Assembly: GCF_004798865.1 (NCBI RefSeq)
Contig: NW_025335854.1
Span: forward strand, 3,772,416 to 3,836,415
Source: Varanus komodoensis
Taxonomy: Eukaryota > Chordata > Lepidosauria > Squamata > Varanidae
DNA length: 64,000 bases
Direction of reading: 5' to 3'
Each line of letters opens with the position of its first letter. Position 1 is the first letter of the stretch. This document shows positions 11,845 through 21,559 of this stretch, one piece after another. A program made the translations under genes and the position numbers. Below the pieces are notes generated by a model, which ran no database searches, was not told where the DNA came from, and was given only the letters and a program-made list of their open reading frames with translations.

Positions 11845-11985
11845 GAGTTGTCAACCTGTGGCCATCTCAATGTTTTGGACAACAGCTTCCACCAGTTCTA
11901 GTCAGCATAGGTTGTGGTGAGAGATCATGGGTGTTGTAGACCAAGCCACGTGAAGGACCAGAAGTTGGTCACCCTGTCCTAAAGA
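11845..11985. mobile_element. Palindromic MITE-like repeat
   Basis: The left arm reads CAACCTGTGGCCATCTCAAT then GTTTTGGACAACAGCTTCCA. The right arm reads ATCATGGGTGTTGTAGACCA, then GAAGTTGGTCACCCTGTCC, roughly complementary. This is the squamate palindromic family whose consensus has GGACTACAACTCCCA and CATCTGGAGGGCC blocks. Another full copy is at 26008-26135. Confidence 0.55.
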
Positions 11986-12246
11986 ACTCAGAGAAGCAAA
12001 ACCACCACTTGTTCATGGGACAAACATGTTCCCAGAATACCAGTGGCAAGCAAGTTTTGCCTCTTATGGTCAATACAGCAGGTTGTGAAGCATTAAAATA
12101 TACATTCAGTTATGCCTTACCTCTAAGGCAAATGCCAACAGGGAATGTCTCAAAGAAATAGCCTCAGTTTCTCTTTGGTTGTGATTCAGGTTGACAGCTC
12201 TGCTTTACCAGAAAGGTAAATGCTTAACGAAATAAATAAAACAAAT

Positions 12247-12345
12247 GCAAAGCATGATTGTATGCAGCATATTGACTGTGTTAATCTGACCAAAGACGCT
12301 CCAGATCAACACAGTCAATATATTGGCTCTGCACGATTAATTTGC
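12247..12345. repeat. Long hairpin (imperfect palindrome)
   Basis: 12269-12288 (ATATTGACTGTGTTAATCTG) and 12302-12321 (CAGATCAACACAGTCAATAT) are complementary at 19 of 20 positions around a 13-nt loop. The stem continues with TGCAG/CTGCA and GCAAA/TTTGC pairs across asymmetric internal loops, to about 99 nt in all. The shape is like a microRNA precursor or a minimal fold-back transposon. The sequence matches no microRNA I can recall, and transcription is unknown. Confidence 0.55.
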
Positions 12346-13025
12346 TGTACTTCTACTGTGTCCCACCCAAGAAGGGCTTGAAGCAGGCAATGATACATTG
12401 AGGAGAAGGCGCCAAAGCCATTTTCTCCTGAATTTGGGAATGACTTAATGTGGATGTCCAGCTGTACTTCCTAGGTTAAATACATTTTACTTCTCACAAT
12501 CTGATTGGAATGTGGGACTCTTGCACTTTCTGGACTCCTTTCCAATGTTCAGCACTGGGCAGGAAGCCAACTGAGCTGAGATCAGATCAGATCCTCGCCT
12601 GCCCAGGAATGCTAGTGGATTCTTTGGGCAATGCATACAATGTACGTGATTGTGCGTAATTCAGTGCATGCATAATTTTGTGTTCAGTGTCAACAAGGTA
12701 CATAATACCCTTTATGCAAGATACCCAAAGCCCACATCATATGTGAGGAAGCTAAATTCAGCTTGAATTCACTTCCTGCCAGACACTCAGGCAAACATCC
12801 ACCCTGAGGTAGACTTAGGGAAAAGAGAACATGGGCCAGAGATAGGAAGCAGAGCAAAGGAAATCTGATGGATTTCCACTGCCAAATTGGATTCCTCACA
12901 CTTCTTTACTTTGTACACACAGGATGGTTTCAATAAGGCACTTTGATATTGAAATTCAGGCACAAGGGAAGAACATGCGAAACTGCTTCATCAAAACATC
13001 TCATCTGTCTCTGCAGCATTTAAGT
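12346..13025. other. Unassigned sequence
   Basis: No gene or repeat recognised. A GATCAGATCAGATC triplication occurs near 12580-12595. Confidence 0.4.
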
Positions 13026-13141
13026 TGCATTCACTTGTTCGTTTGTTTGTTTGTTCGTTCCTTCATTCGTTCGTTCATTCCTTCATTCATGCAGCTTCTA
13101 AACCTCCCAATAACCAAAACTTTCTGGGCAGGTTACAATAT
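13026..13141 (-). mobile_element. L2-type LINE/SINE tail with tetranucleotide run
   Basis: A GTTT/GTTC/CATT tetranucleotide array (13028-13090) is followed by AACCTCCCAATAACCAAAAC and TTTCTGGGCAGGTTACAA. That is the complement of the L2-type 3' tail (GCCCAGA..TTTGGTTATTGGG) also carried by the 5S-SINEs here. Only the tail remains, so LINE and SINE origins cannot be separated. Confidence 0.6.
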
Positions 13142-13395
13142 AGAGCCTTAGATTCTTACTTGGGAGATGATCACATACGTATTTGTCATGGGATGTGAAG
13201 GAACACCACCATCTTCACTGACTGCTATTGTCACCTCTCAGCTTCAGGTGACCCCTGGTGACCCCATTTACTCATGAAAATGTGGAAGTGTGGGTGCATT
13301 TAAAAGGGGCAAATCACACAGGACCTTGCACTAATCACATTATTTAAAATGGAAGCTGTCCCCATGCATTATTATACTGAGACAGTAGAAGAATT

Positions 13396-13426
<31 letters not shown>
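13396..13426 (+). repeat. GA dinucleotide microsatellite
   Basis: Nearly pure GA run with one AAA interruption. Confidence 0.9.
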
Positions 13427-13823
13427 ACCTGTGTATGGAAAACAAAGATGTTGCAAGGAATCCATTTGCCTTTAATGGATCTCTGGCTGAGTCCAGTGCA
13501 GGATGCTGTCCTTAGAAGACCTGCTGAACTTGAATTTTCCAGTGTAGTTAAACTCATCCTGTCCTGGTCAAGCATGCAGAATTATTTGAGCTAGTCTTTT
13601 GACTGTTATCTAAAATTTGTGATGCAGTGCTTGTCCTGAATTCTGATTAGTGTGTGAACATTCTCAGTTCTGCATATATCTAAAGCATGCATTACTTTAA
13701 AGGCATGTGGGCTTATTTTGGTAATGCAAGGACCCTTACTTAAATAGATGCATCCTCCTGTTCTTCCTCTCTTTCCCTTTCTCCCTCCCTCTCTCTCAAT
13801 CTCTCTCACACACATATCACATG
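13427..13823. other. Unassigned sequence
   Basis: Ends in a pyrimidine-rich TC run (about 13760-13812). No gene recognised. Confidence 0.4.
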
Positions 13824-13963
13824 CAAGTGCCTGATCCTGCCTAATCTTGGAAGCTAAGCAGGGGCAGGCCTGGGCAGAAGTGGGATGGGTGACTTGAGTG
13901 TATGATTCTATGATTATTACTGTCAGCTGCCTAGAGAGCTTTGGCTATGGGCAGTATAAAAAT

Positions 13964-13964
<1 letters not shown>
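13824..13964 (+). mobile_element. 5S rRNA-derived SINE, copy 1
   Basis: Residues from about position 27 of vertebrate 5S rRNA are retained: GCCTGATCCTGCCTAATCTT, GGAAGCTAAGCAGGG (box A region of the internal RNA polymerase III promoter), GGCCTGG and GGATGGGTGAC (box C region). The 5S-like head is joined to an L2-type tail (CTGCCTAGAGAGCTTTGGCT, ATGGGCAGTATAAAAATGT) and a long AAT array. This is not a 5S gene: the 5' end is absent and the 3' part is replaced. It agrees with the 5S-derived SINEs described in lizards. An inverted copy at 42109-42249 differs at about 7 of 141 positions, so the family was active fairly recently. Confidence 0.88.
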
Positions 13965-14043
<79 letters not shown>

Positions 14044-14055
14044 AACAACAACACA
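13962..14055 (+). repeat. AAT then AAC trinucleotide microsatellite (SINE tail)
   Basis: About 16 AAT units pass into about 14 AAC units, ending in CA repeats. It is continuous with the 5S-SINE tail, so it grew from the SINE poly-AAT end. Open frames of homopolymeric Ile/Thr or Leu across it are artefacts. Confidence 0.95.
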
Positions 14056-14959
14056 CACATTTGCACTAACCCATGTGGCAAGATGCTGGATTGAGAAGGT
14101 TTAAATCTTCCCTGAGTGCCTGTTGGGAGTCCAGGATCTTGGGGGAATGGAGAGACAAAAAGCTTTCCCACTATTTCCCACCAGATATAGGCTGCCACCA
14201 TTTCTAGAAGGATCCCTCCACAGCCTCCACAGGAATTGCTGTTTTCCTGATACCTGCTGCCAGGGTAGAACATCTTCAAACAAACTTCATGCGCAAATCA
14301 AAGGGAGGGAGCAATTCAATCATTTCCCCATTTTATCTCACTGATTTGGGAATGGAGTGAGGAGGAAATCATACATCCAAATCAGAAAATGGGTTTTTGG
14401 AAAGTTGCAGAAAGCTTTCTCTAATATCATCCACATGCCAATTATACGACCACAAAAACTTTCATGAGAGCTCCCCGCTTTCCTTTTGTCATCATCAAGA
14501 AGTATTCCCTTCCCTTTTCCTTCAAAGACTTACTCCTCACTTGTCAGTCACATGCATCAAAAGCATGTTCTGAGTTTTGCTCAATAAATGTATTATTTTA
14601 TTCATTCTGTTTCTGGTGGGTGCATTCCTCGGTGGGCTCGGTGAGGGATCTATGAACAGTTAAAAGAATTCTCAAGCACTGATGTTAACAGATCTTTCTG
14701 TTGGCGGCATTCCCATTCAAGTGCTTAAATGGCGGAACAAGAGGACTTACGATGCACTGAGTAAGGAAGTGATGCATCCATCGGGAATGTAATCAAATAG
14801 CCTTATAGCTGCTTCAAAATATCAAATAGCCACTTTATGTGAATCTTAGTTCAGTTCTTCTTCTGTGCATTAATTACTGGAAGCCAATATGGCAATATTA
14901 CTGCCAATAGGGCAGAAGGAATTGTAAACCACACACCATGGACTTCTGGGTTTACAAAA
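14056..14959. other. Unassigned sequence
   Basis: No gene or repeat recognised. Confidence 0.4.
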
Positions 14960-15480
14960 GCAGTTATCAGAAGAGCTGTAAAATCTCCTAATATTGTTAG
15001 CTCTCTCTTTATCACAGACAGACTGAAGCAGTTAGATGCTACAGTAAGATGTACAAAAAACCAATTTCACACACAGTTTGCTTTCTTCATTGCTAATTTT
15101 TCATTAATGTTCATTAAAGTCTTTTTATATACAGTAGGAGAAAATTCTTTCTGGGATGTATGGATTCTATTATTCCTTTGGGTGCAATTAAATACATATG
15201 CTCACTTTTAGTATTTAATTGAAGAATGTATCCGTCTGCATTTTAGTTGCATATGAGTGACAATAAAACAAATGTGCACACCGGTCAGTGGTTGCGATTC
15301 AGCATTCTTGGTTAACAAAACAGTTAGTCAATTAAATGGACACATTTGTGTTACCATCTCTTTTTACTGGTTTATCATTTGTAATTTAAATCAACAATGA
15401 ATTGAAATGCATTTAAGCATCACCAACTTTGCTTACTTTCATTAAATCTTGAATTGCAAGATGACTGGTCCAGTTTGACA
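14960..15480. other. Repeat-free A/T-rich block, possible conserved non-coding element
   Basis: Dense in homeodomain, POU and SOX-like words: TTCATTAATGTTCATTAAAG, GTGCAATTAAATACATATG, TTTAATTGAAG, TTGCATATGAGTGACAATAA, GTCAATTAAATGG, AATCAACAATGAATTG. No repeat or open frame of note. The texture resembles enhancer-type conserved non-coding elements, but conservation cannot be shown from one sequence. Confidence 0.3.
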
Positions 15481-15639
15481 ACCTGTTCCACAGAATAATA
15501 TTCCTGTTTATCACATCTTGTCATGGGGGCAGACAACCTGCCCCTCTCAGTCTAATTTCAAATCTCACCGCCTGTGATCAGTTCAGAACTCTGCCAAAAG
15601 CTACCTGTTCCTTTTCTGGCCCTGGTTTGGATACTTCTC

Positions 15640-15975
15640 AAAGTATCATAGTGAGAAGAAACCTTTCTGCCAAGTGCTGTATTCCTTTGGTGGGTAGAGA
15701 CCTGTTCTCCCCTGCAAAGGAAGGCAGGACGTGCTCCAATGGAGTGAAGCTCAGGGAATCAAGGTTCAACTCGGATGCCAGGAAGTGCTTCCTGACAGTT
15801 AGGACCCCGAGGGTGTGAAATGGGCTTCCACGGGAGGTGGTTGAGGCCCCATCAGTGAGGCTGTTCAAAGATAGGCTGGACATGCACATGGCGGGCATGT
15901 CATGAACGGAGCTGGCTGGAGCCGGGGGTCAGACTAGATGGCCCGGGAGGCCCCTTCTGACTCGCTCTGTTTCTA
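15640..15975 (+). mobile_element. CR1 LINE 3' end, 5'-truncated
   Basis: This is the best CR1 end in the window. It encodes the C-terminal tail of ORF2 in near-continuous frame: LRESRFNSDARKCFLTVR, then NGLPREVVEAPS and FKDRLDMHMAGM, followed by the 3' UTR block GGTCAGACTAGATGGCCC, CCCCTTCTGACTCGCTCTG and TTTCTA. ORF2 of CR1 encodes an endonuclease and reverse transcriptase; only about the last 75 codons are left. Minus-strand copies at 3425-3735 and 18696-18846 and a plus copy at 32878-32975 belong to the same family. Confidence 0.88.
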
Positions 15976-16360
15976 ATCTGTCAGAACATTCATGGCAGTG
16001 AGTAGTGTAGGAGGCCAAAAATGCATGGTTCTCTCCTTCTTTCTCTCTCCCTGCCTACATTTTCTAACCTCACCAGCAAGGGGGAAACACATCGCTCCTG
16101 CTGGAGGTCAGAACTGCTTGTTTTCAGGCACTTGTCTGTACTCCTTCCATTACTCCAACCATGGAATGGTGGATTCCACCGTTCTCCTCCCGCTCCTAGC
16201 TCTAGATCTGAACCCGTCATTTACAGGAGGCTGTTACCTGCTACACCTGCCCTTCTTCTTCTTCCTCTTAACTCTCTCCCCATCAGCACCACAACACTGA
16301 GTCCATGTTACACCAAGCTACCTCAGCTGCATTTCTACTGCACAACTCCCATGGACAGTG
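15976..16360. other. Unassigned sequence
   Basis: Covered by the 5' part of a 198-codon open frame starting at 16021 that runs into the L2 fragment. The predicted peptide is leucine/serine/proline-rich with no recognised domain, so I do not call a gene. Confidence 0.4.
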
Positions 16361-16664
16361 TCAGGGCCTGCACATGCTCTCCTGAATCAACATCAGTGCT
16401 CTGGAGGGTCCTTCTCAGTTGTGATATTCCATCTAATCAAATGCCCTCCTCAAGGAGGTTTGCCCGGCTATGGAAAACAGTTGCCTTTGTCATGCCTGGT
16501 AAAAAGATTTCTCCCAAGTGCTTCAAATACTTAATTTTTAGATGTATCTTCATACTTCACATATCCTACAGTTTTCGTCAATGTGTACCACATCCATTCT
16601 TTCATAATCAATCCTGAGAAGCCATGTCATCAGGTGGACTACAAATATAATAAATAAAATACAT
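16361..16664 (+). mobile_element. L2-clade LINE 3' end, diverged
   Basis: GGAGGGTCCTTCTCAGTTGT, CTCAAGGAGGTTTGCC, ATGCCTGGTAAAAAGATTT and a tail GGTGGACTACAAATATAATA follow the order of the L2-like LINE 3' end (GAGGGCC..TTCTC, CCCAAGGAGGTTTG, GGCTATAAATA). It is old and diverged. Confidence 0.5.
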
Positions 16665-16671
16665 AGCATTA

Positions 16672-16714
16672 TTAGTACATTGATTTATACCCTACCTTTT
16701 CTGTTTGGGAAGTA
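16672..16714 (-). repeat. Tail of MIR-like SINE, cut off by BovB
   Basis: CATTGATTTATACCCTACC is the minus-strand image of the L2/MIR-like SINE tail seen at 26563-26803. It stops where the BovB fragment begins. Confidence 0.35.
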
Positions 16715-17063
16715 TTGTGTTGTTGTTGCTCTTGTTAGTCCTGAAGTCATGTCTGACCCATTGCAACCCCATGGACAACATTCCTCCAGCCCTTCCTGTC
16801 CTCCACCATCCCCCAGAGTCCACTCAAGCTCACACCAACTGCTTCAGTGACTCCATCCAGCCACCTCATCCTCTGCCGTCCCCTCCTTCTCTTGCCATCT
16901 ATTGTTCCCAGCATTAGGCTCTTCTCCAGGGAGTCCTTCCTTCTCATTAGGTGGCCAAAGCATTTGAGCTTCATCTTCAGTATCTGGCCTTCTAAAGAGC
17001 AGTCAGGGTTGATCTCCTCTAGGACTGACTGGTTTGATCACCTTGCAGTCCAAGGGACTCACA
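16715..17063 (-). mobile_element. BovB (RTE-clade) LINE 3' end
   Basis: On the minus strand this encodes the C-terminus of the BovB reverse transcriptase ORF, ending near the 3' tail with its GTTGTTGTT complement. It reads KLKCFGHLMRRKDSLEKSL, then GKRRRGRQRMRWLDGVT and WRNVVHGVA, close to the ruminant BovB C-terminus I remember. The frame stays open for 75 codons (16747-16974). BovB is an endonuclease/reverse transcriptase retrotransposon noted for horizontal transfer between squamates and ruminants. This copy is 5'-truncated to about 350 bp and clearly less decayed than the plus-strand BovB pieces at 33858, 53600 and 59520. Confidence 0.93.
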
Positions 17064-17624
17064 GGATATAGCTGTTCTAAAATAATTTTTAAAAAAACAG
17101 GAAAAATGTAGGATTAGCTACATCTGTTCAAAATAACACGCACATGAGTATTACAGACCTCCCTGGCAATTGGGAAGCTGGTGGAGGGAGGGTTGCCTGC
17201 TGTATTAAAATCTGAAATAATCTCCCACCAATTTTCACTACCTCTTGAATTAGGTTCATACTGATGGGACTTCATTCCATTTGGCACACTAACTATTAAT
17301 CAGCCTAACAAGGAGCCGAACTGCACAGTCTTATGATCCATCTGCTTGGTGCTTGCAGCTCACTTAATGGAGACCTATGCATCCAGTAACTGAAATATAT
17401 TGGGCCACCAGTGGTTATTCAATGTGCAAGTACAATTTGCATGAACCAGCACATCTGTGTAGAGCATACATGTCACTTGAGTGTAACTACTCCTTCACTT
17501 TGTTTTTGGAGGTCACAGTTGAAACTATATTACAGTTGAACACAGTTGAAACTATATTACAGTTATATTACAGGTCACAGTTGAAACTATATTAAGGATG
17601 GATGGAAGAGAAATTTGTTCCAGG
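17064..17624. other. Unassigned sequence
   Basis: Holds the small tandem repeat at 17514-17595 and nothing else recognised. Confidence 0.4.
17514..17595 (+). repeat. Short tandem repeat, 27-35 bp unit, three copies
   Basis: CACAGTTGAAACTATATTA occurs at 17514, 17541 and 17576. The second unit carries an extra TTATATTACAG, so the periods are 27 and 35 bp. Confidence 0.9.
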
Positions 17625-17960
17625 TTGGTTTTGATCAGGTTTTCACCCAGTTTATACCCTTGAACTGAACTTAGGTTCAGTTGATGTCTGTATATTTCTA
17701 AGTGAGCAATGTGCTTTGCAAACCCCCACAAAAGCAAGGTCTGACAGCACATGCCTATTTCACAATGAGTACGTTTGAAAAATGTACTTGAATAGGCTTT
17801 AATCATGGGAGAAAAGTCCATACACTTCAAAAACGCATAGATTTCAAAATGAGTGTATTTCAAAATGTGCAGAAATATACCTTAACCATGGAAGAAGAAT
17901 GTGCACTTTCGAAATGAGTAGAACCGTGTGCATTTTGAAAAATATGCTTATCAATATGCA
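17625..17960 (+). repeat. A/T-rich dispersed family, copy with head and tail
   Basis: The head reads TTGATCAGGTTTTCACCCAG, TTTATACCCTTGAACTGAAC and TTAGGTT. It is followed by tail words TTTGAAAAATGTAC, GGCTTTAATCATGGGAGAAA, TTTCAAAATGTGCAG and TGTGCATTTTGAAAAATATG. The head aligns with 45496-45530, and both parts align with the minus strand of 61335-61630. I cannot name the family. It has no coding frame and no clear inverted ends. Confidence 0.6.
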
Positions 17961-18639
17961 GATATTTTAATACTGCAAGAGAGAAGAACAACAAAGTGTA
18001 CAAGCTGATACAGACTTGAGTTCCAATGAGCTTCAAGATATAATTTAGAGAACTTTCAGCAAGCTTGAGTTTAGCTGATTTGCATGTTTATTATTTATAT
18101 ATTGGAAGTCTTCATTTTGAAAGACAAGACCACAAAAGTTATTTGTTTTAAACACATTGTGTTCTTGTTATATTCCATTTAACCAACCAGTTAAATAGGG
18201 CTTTTATGGAGATCAGGACATGGGTTACTACCAGTTCTAAATCACCAGCAACCCCCAAAATATAATATGCATTTCTGTTGGTGCAGGTTGTAAATCCTTC
18301 AGTGGGAATAATGTTCATGTTGGAATGGCCTATTAAAGCCTTCTTGAAAAGTAATTTCTTGTGCTGAATATGAGCACCATCTCCATGTTAAAGTTTGCTT
18401 AAGGTGTCTGAACAGGTTTGCTTTTAGCTCCTGTGAAGCAAAGTTTCCATTAGGATTTTGCAAACCTCAGAAGGAAAATGAGATTATGAGTGTTTCCTAA
18501 ACAAAGTAGAAATTAAATCATCTGCCAATTTAATTGTTCTCAGTTTCTCATGCCTCTGCTTTGGTTTATTGTGTCCCATTTATGCATCAATTTGTAATGA
18601 ATAAAAAGCATTTTAAATATAATTGGTCCATTGACTTTT
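17961..18639. other. Unassigned A/T-rich sequence
   Basis: No gene or repeat assigned. 18500-18620 is rich in TTTAATTG, ATGCATCAATTTG and AATGAATAAAAAG words. Confidence 0.35.
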
Positions 18640-19012
18640 CTATGCATTTCTCTTAAAATATGTGCATTTGACCAATATATGCTGTTTTAGTAGAAACACA
18701 GAAACATAGAAAACAGAGCAAGTCAGAAGGGGTCTCCCGGGCCATCTAGTCTGAGCTCCAGCACCAGCCGGCTCTGCTCACGACATGCCCACCATGTGCA
18801 TGTCCAGCCTATCCTTGAACACACTCACTGATGTGGCTTCCACCATCATCATCACCAACACCACTATTTAAACAGAAGTACACTAGTTTTTCAGGAAGTG
18901 TACATTCCTTTCTCTAATATACACAATTTTGTGCATTCTTCCCCTGATATACTTTTATGGGCCTTATTTTCCACTAATGCATGTTTGTAATGTAGCTCTC
19001 CCCACACACGCA
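18640..19012. repeat. A/T-rich dispersed family copy split by CR1
   Basis: TATGCATTTCTCTTAAAATA, TGTGCATTTGACC (18640-18680) and, beyond the CR1 end, CACAATTTTGTGCATTCTTC and CACTAATGCATGTTTG (18880-19000) have the texture of the family at 17625. The CR1 fragment lies between the two parts, suggesting it inserted into an older copy. Confidence 0.4.
18696..18846 (-). mobile_element. CR1 LINE 3' end, short
   Basis: AGAAACACAGAAACATAGAA, GAGCAAGTCAGAAGGGG, CCGGGCCATCTAGTCTGAGC and ACATGCCCACCATGTGCATG mirror the 3' terminal 150 bp of the CR1 copy at 15640-15975. It is severely 5'-truncated, stopping at a CATCATCAC run. Confidence 0.85.
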
Positions 19013-19317
19013 CACTCTGGAGAATGGCTTTGCAAAATCTAACTGAGCAAAGGGCCACTGAATTCAAGTTTACTTACTGATTTGGGAGGGGAGTATGTTA
19101 TCAACTCATATCATTTTGTGAATTGAACAAAATTATAGTCATAAAGTATAAGACCATAAAGTATAAAAACCCATTCAGGAAATGAACATCGCCAAAGCAG
19201 ACCTCAAAAATGTTGGTGTGAAAATAACCAAGCAGAGATTGAGGAGAAGCAAAAGGCAAAATGAACTGATATACTTTATTTATAAGCTTTTACTGACAGG
19301 GACTAATTCATGCGAAT

Positions 19318-19376
19318 GAAGTACTGGCTGGATGGACTATTGGTCTGATCTGATACAGCTTTTTTATGATCTTAAG
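19318..19376 (+). mobile_element. L3/CR1-type LINE terminal fragment
   Basis: GTACTGGCTGGATGGACTAT, TGGTCTGATCTGATACAGCT and TTTTTATGATCTTA form the plus-strand terminus of the family at 55208-56170 (GGTCTGATCCAGC..TTCTTATGTTCTTA in better copies elsewhere). Confidence 0.6.
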
Positions 19377-20639
19377 CTCTTAATCATTTAGGGAAACATT
19401 TCACCCTTTTGGAATGAAGAAACATGCACAAAAATAGGGAAAGCACAAAATGGCAGGTGGCTTGGGAAACAGGTGTGACCTTCTCAGGACCCCTGGAAGG
19501 TGAGACTGGGGGCCCTAAATGGCTGGATTCGGCCCTCAACATAAGTTCCTGCCCTCTTATTTTGTCTCAACATAGCTTCCCACATTCTTCAGATTGCTAT
19601 TTCATATGACAATGAAATATCGTAGACATTTCAAACTTATGATGGATAACGGCAAACAATTTCTCTCACATGTGTGTGTGAAGAGGGTGGACCGGCAAAG
19701 TGTAGAAACTAATTTACTGCACCAATGCTTGTAATTAATGTCTTCTCAGTTTTCTCAAACTGTACACAGAATATTACACCTGTAATTTCTTCAGGTCATT
19801 TGTAATACATTACCTCAGAGTTGCCAAAAAGGCATTTGTTATTCCTGTTTCTGTTTTGCTTGATCAAAAACTATGGCCCTAGGTTTGCATTTGATACTTT
19901 GCAACCTGCTGGCCATCAATCAATCAATCAATCAATCAATCAATTTTAAGCATATCTGGTTTAAAGGTACAGTTTAATGGACATAGTTCAGAAGACTGGG
20001 ACTACAAGGACCAAAGGAGTCCCTGAGATGAGATAAAGGATCTGGGCCTCAAAGCTGAGATCTCAGGGGGAAATGCTGTGTATGATTGGCTGACCATGGG
20101 TCCCTACAGACAGGGAAACCAAGGTAACTTTCCCAACTGCCGCCCAAAAGAACATGAAATCACATTTCCCTCCAAGGCTCATGACAGATGGCATGTATTA
20201 CATGCTCATTTCTAAGGCATTGGCTTCTCATCTATATCATTTCCATGCTGCCTAGCCTACCCTGTATGGAGTCTGTGGAGATCACATACATCACATAGTT
20301 ATTCACTATAAATATTGTCCATAATTGGTGTTTTAGGCAATGACTTGACGGTCCCTGTGGATGGATGTGAGCAACCATCCAGTAGGTTCACCATGCAATT
20401 CCTTGCTGTATACGCAGATCTTGATCTAGGAAGGAAAATTATCCTTTTCCTGGAGCAGCTCACAGGTCCTGTTCAGAGTGACCCTTTCAGAAGCCATCCC
20501 TCTAACAACTGCAGGCTTCCTCTTGAGCTCGGCCTGGCCCTGAAAGCCAAGCCAAGTCAAGGGAATCTACAAATACATGTGGACTCCCAGTTGTGCAACT
20601 GACAGCCTTCCCAGTGGCAGCAAGATGCGAAAGAGGGGT
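19377..20639. other. Unassigned sequence
   Basis: Apart from the CAAT microsatellite at 19915-19945, no gene or repeat is recognised. Confidence 0.4.
19915..19945 (+). repeat. CAAT tetranucleotide microsatellite
   Basis: About 7.5 uninterrupted CAAT units. Confidence 0.95.
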
Positions 20640-20990
20640 ACTGTGAGTTGGTGTGCCAGGCACCACTGCCAGTGACCAGCTTTCTTCCTTTGCTGGTTGT
20701 TGCCAGCTGCTAAGGCAAGCATGGGAAAGTGGCACTGCAAAGTGGCATGTCAGGTACCACTCCTGGTGACCAACCTTCTTTCCCTCCCACCCACTGTCAG
20801 CCACAGCCTGTGGGGAAAGGGGTGCTGCTTCTGCAGCACGTGGGTCTCAATTCCTGGCAAACACCCTGCAAATACTTGGGCTTAGGAACACTGCAAAGAG
20901 TCCGGGGAGCTGATCCCTGGAAATCTCATGGATTCCCAACCTCAGATCCATCCCTCACACATTCCTCATCACAGCCTGGTCCTATTATGG
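20640..20990 (+). repeat. GC-rich dispersed repeat, copy 2 (unclassified)
   Basis: The plus strand aligns with the minus strand of 700-1040: CCACTCCTGGTGACCAACCT, GGTGCTGCTTCTGCAGCAC, CACTGCAAAGAG, GGGGAGCTGATCCC and CATGGATTCCCAACCTC. Inside it, about 20650-20700 and 20745-20795 look like a diverged tandem pair with a period near 94 bp (CCAGGCACCACTGCCAGTGA versus TCAGGTACCACTCCTGGTGA). No protein family is recognised. Confidence 0.45.
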
Positions 20991-21559
20991 TTTCCTAAAG
21001 TTGCAGGAGATACTGTGCTTTAGAAATTCTATGTCCTCTTGCTCAGACAACTCTGATTTCTTGTATGGTAACCGAAGTGGAACATAATCCTAGATCTCTG
21101 GGAAGTTACATCTCAGTGAAAGACATATGGACAAGTTGGCACAGTCTGCCTAATTTATGAATCCTACCAGCTGCTCAAGTGGTCTGAACAGCTTGTGACT
21201 CATCAAGCCAAACACCACCCATGTATTGTTGCCTGGCAGATACTTGAAAAAGTTCATTTTCACCTAACGGGGAGCAAACGTCAAGCCTCAGAAAGACCCC
21301 TTGCAGGACTCTTGTATGCTAATCTATGGCAACAAGGTGCCTTGTTGCAATTGAGTGCAGAATGCAATGCACAATTAACTGAAAAAAAGTCTTGCAGTTT
21401 TCCGAATGACCCAGCCCATCATGTCGGGGAATGCTGGCAACTGTGGAGCATTTTCAATGTGATCATAGGTTTACACCCTTAAAGCTTAACAGGTTGCTAT
21501 TTGATGATGAGTCAACATCATTAGAATGTAATCCTTGGTGGGCAGGTGTGTGCATACGC
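20991..21559. other. Unassigned sequence
   Basis: No gene or repeat recognised. Confidence 0.4.

Noticed and set aside
13824-13964. A 5S rRNA gene
   Set aside because: The first 26 or so positions and the 3' part of 5S are missing and replaced by an L2-type tail and AAT array. It is a SINE.
13898-14279. Poly-Ile/Thr and poly-Leu proteins
   Set aside because: Direct translation of the AAT/AAC microsatellite.
16021-16617. A 198-codon protein-coding gene
   Set aside because: Its 3' half is an L2 LINE end read in a non-coding frame, its 5' half is low-complexity Leu/Ser/Pro, and no domain or splice context supports it.
17514-17595. A CRISPR-like array
   Set aside because: Three near-direct tandem units without spacers of regular size, in a vertebrate repeat context.
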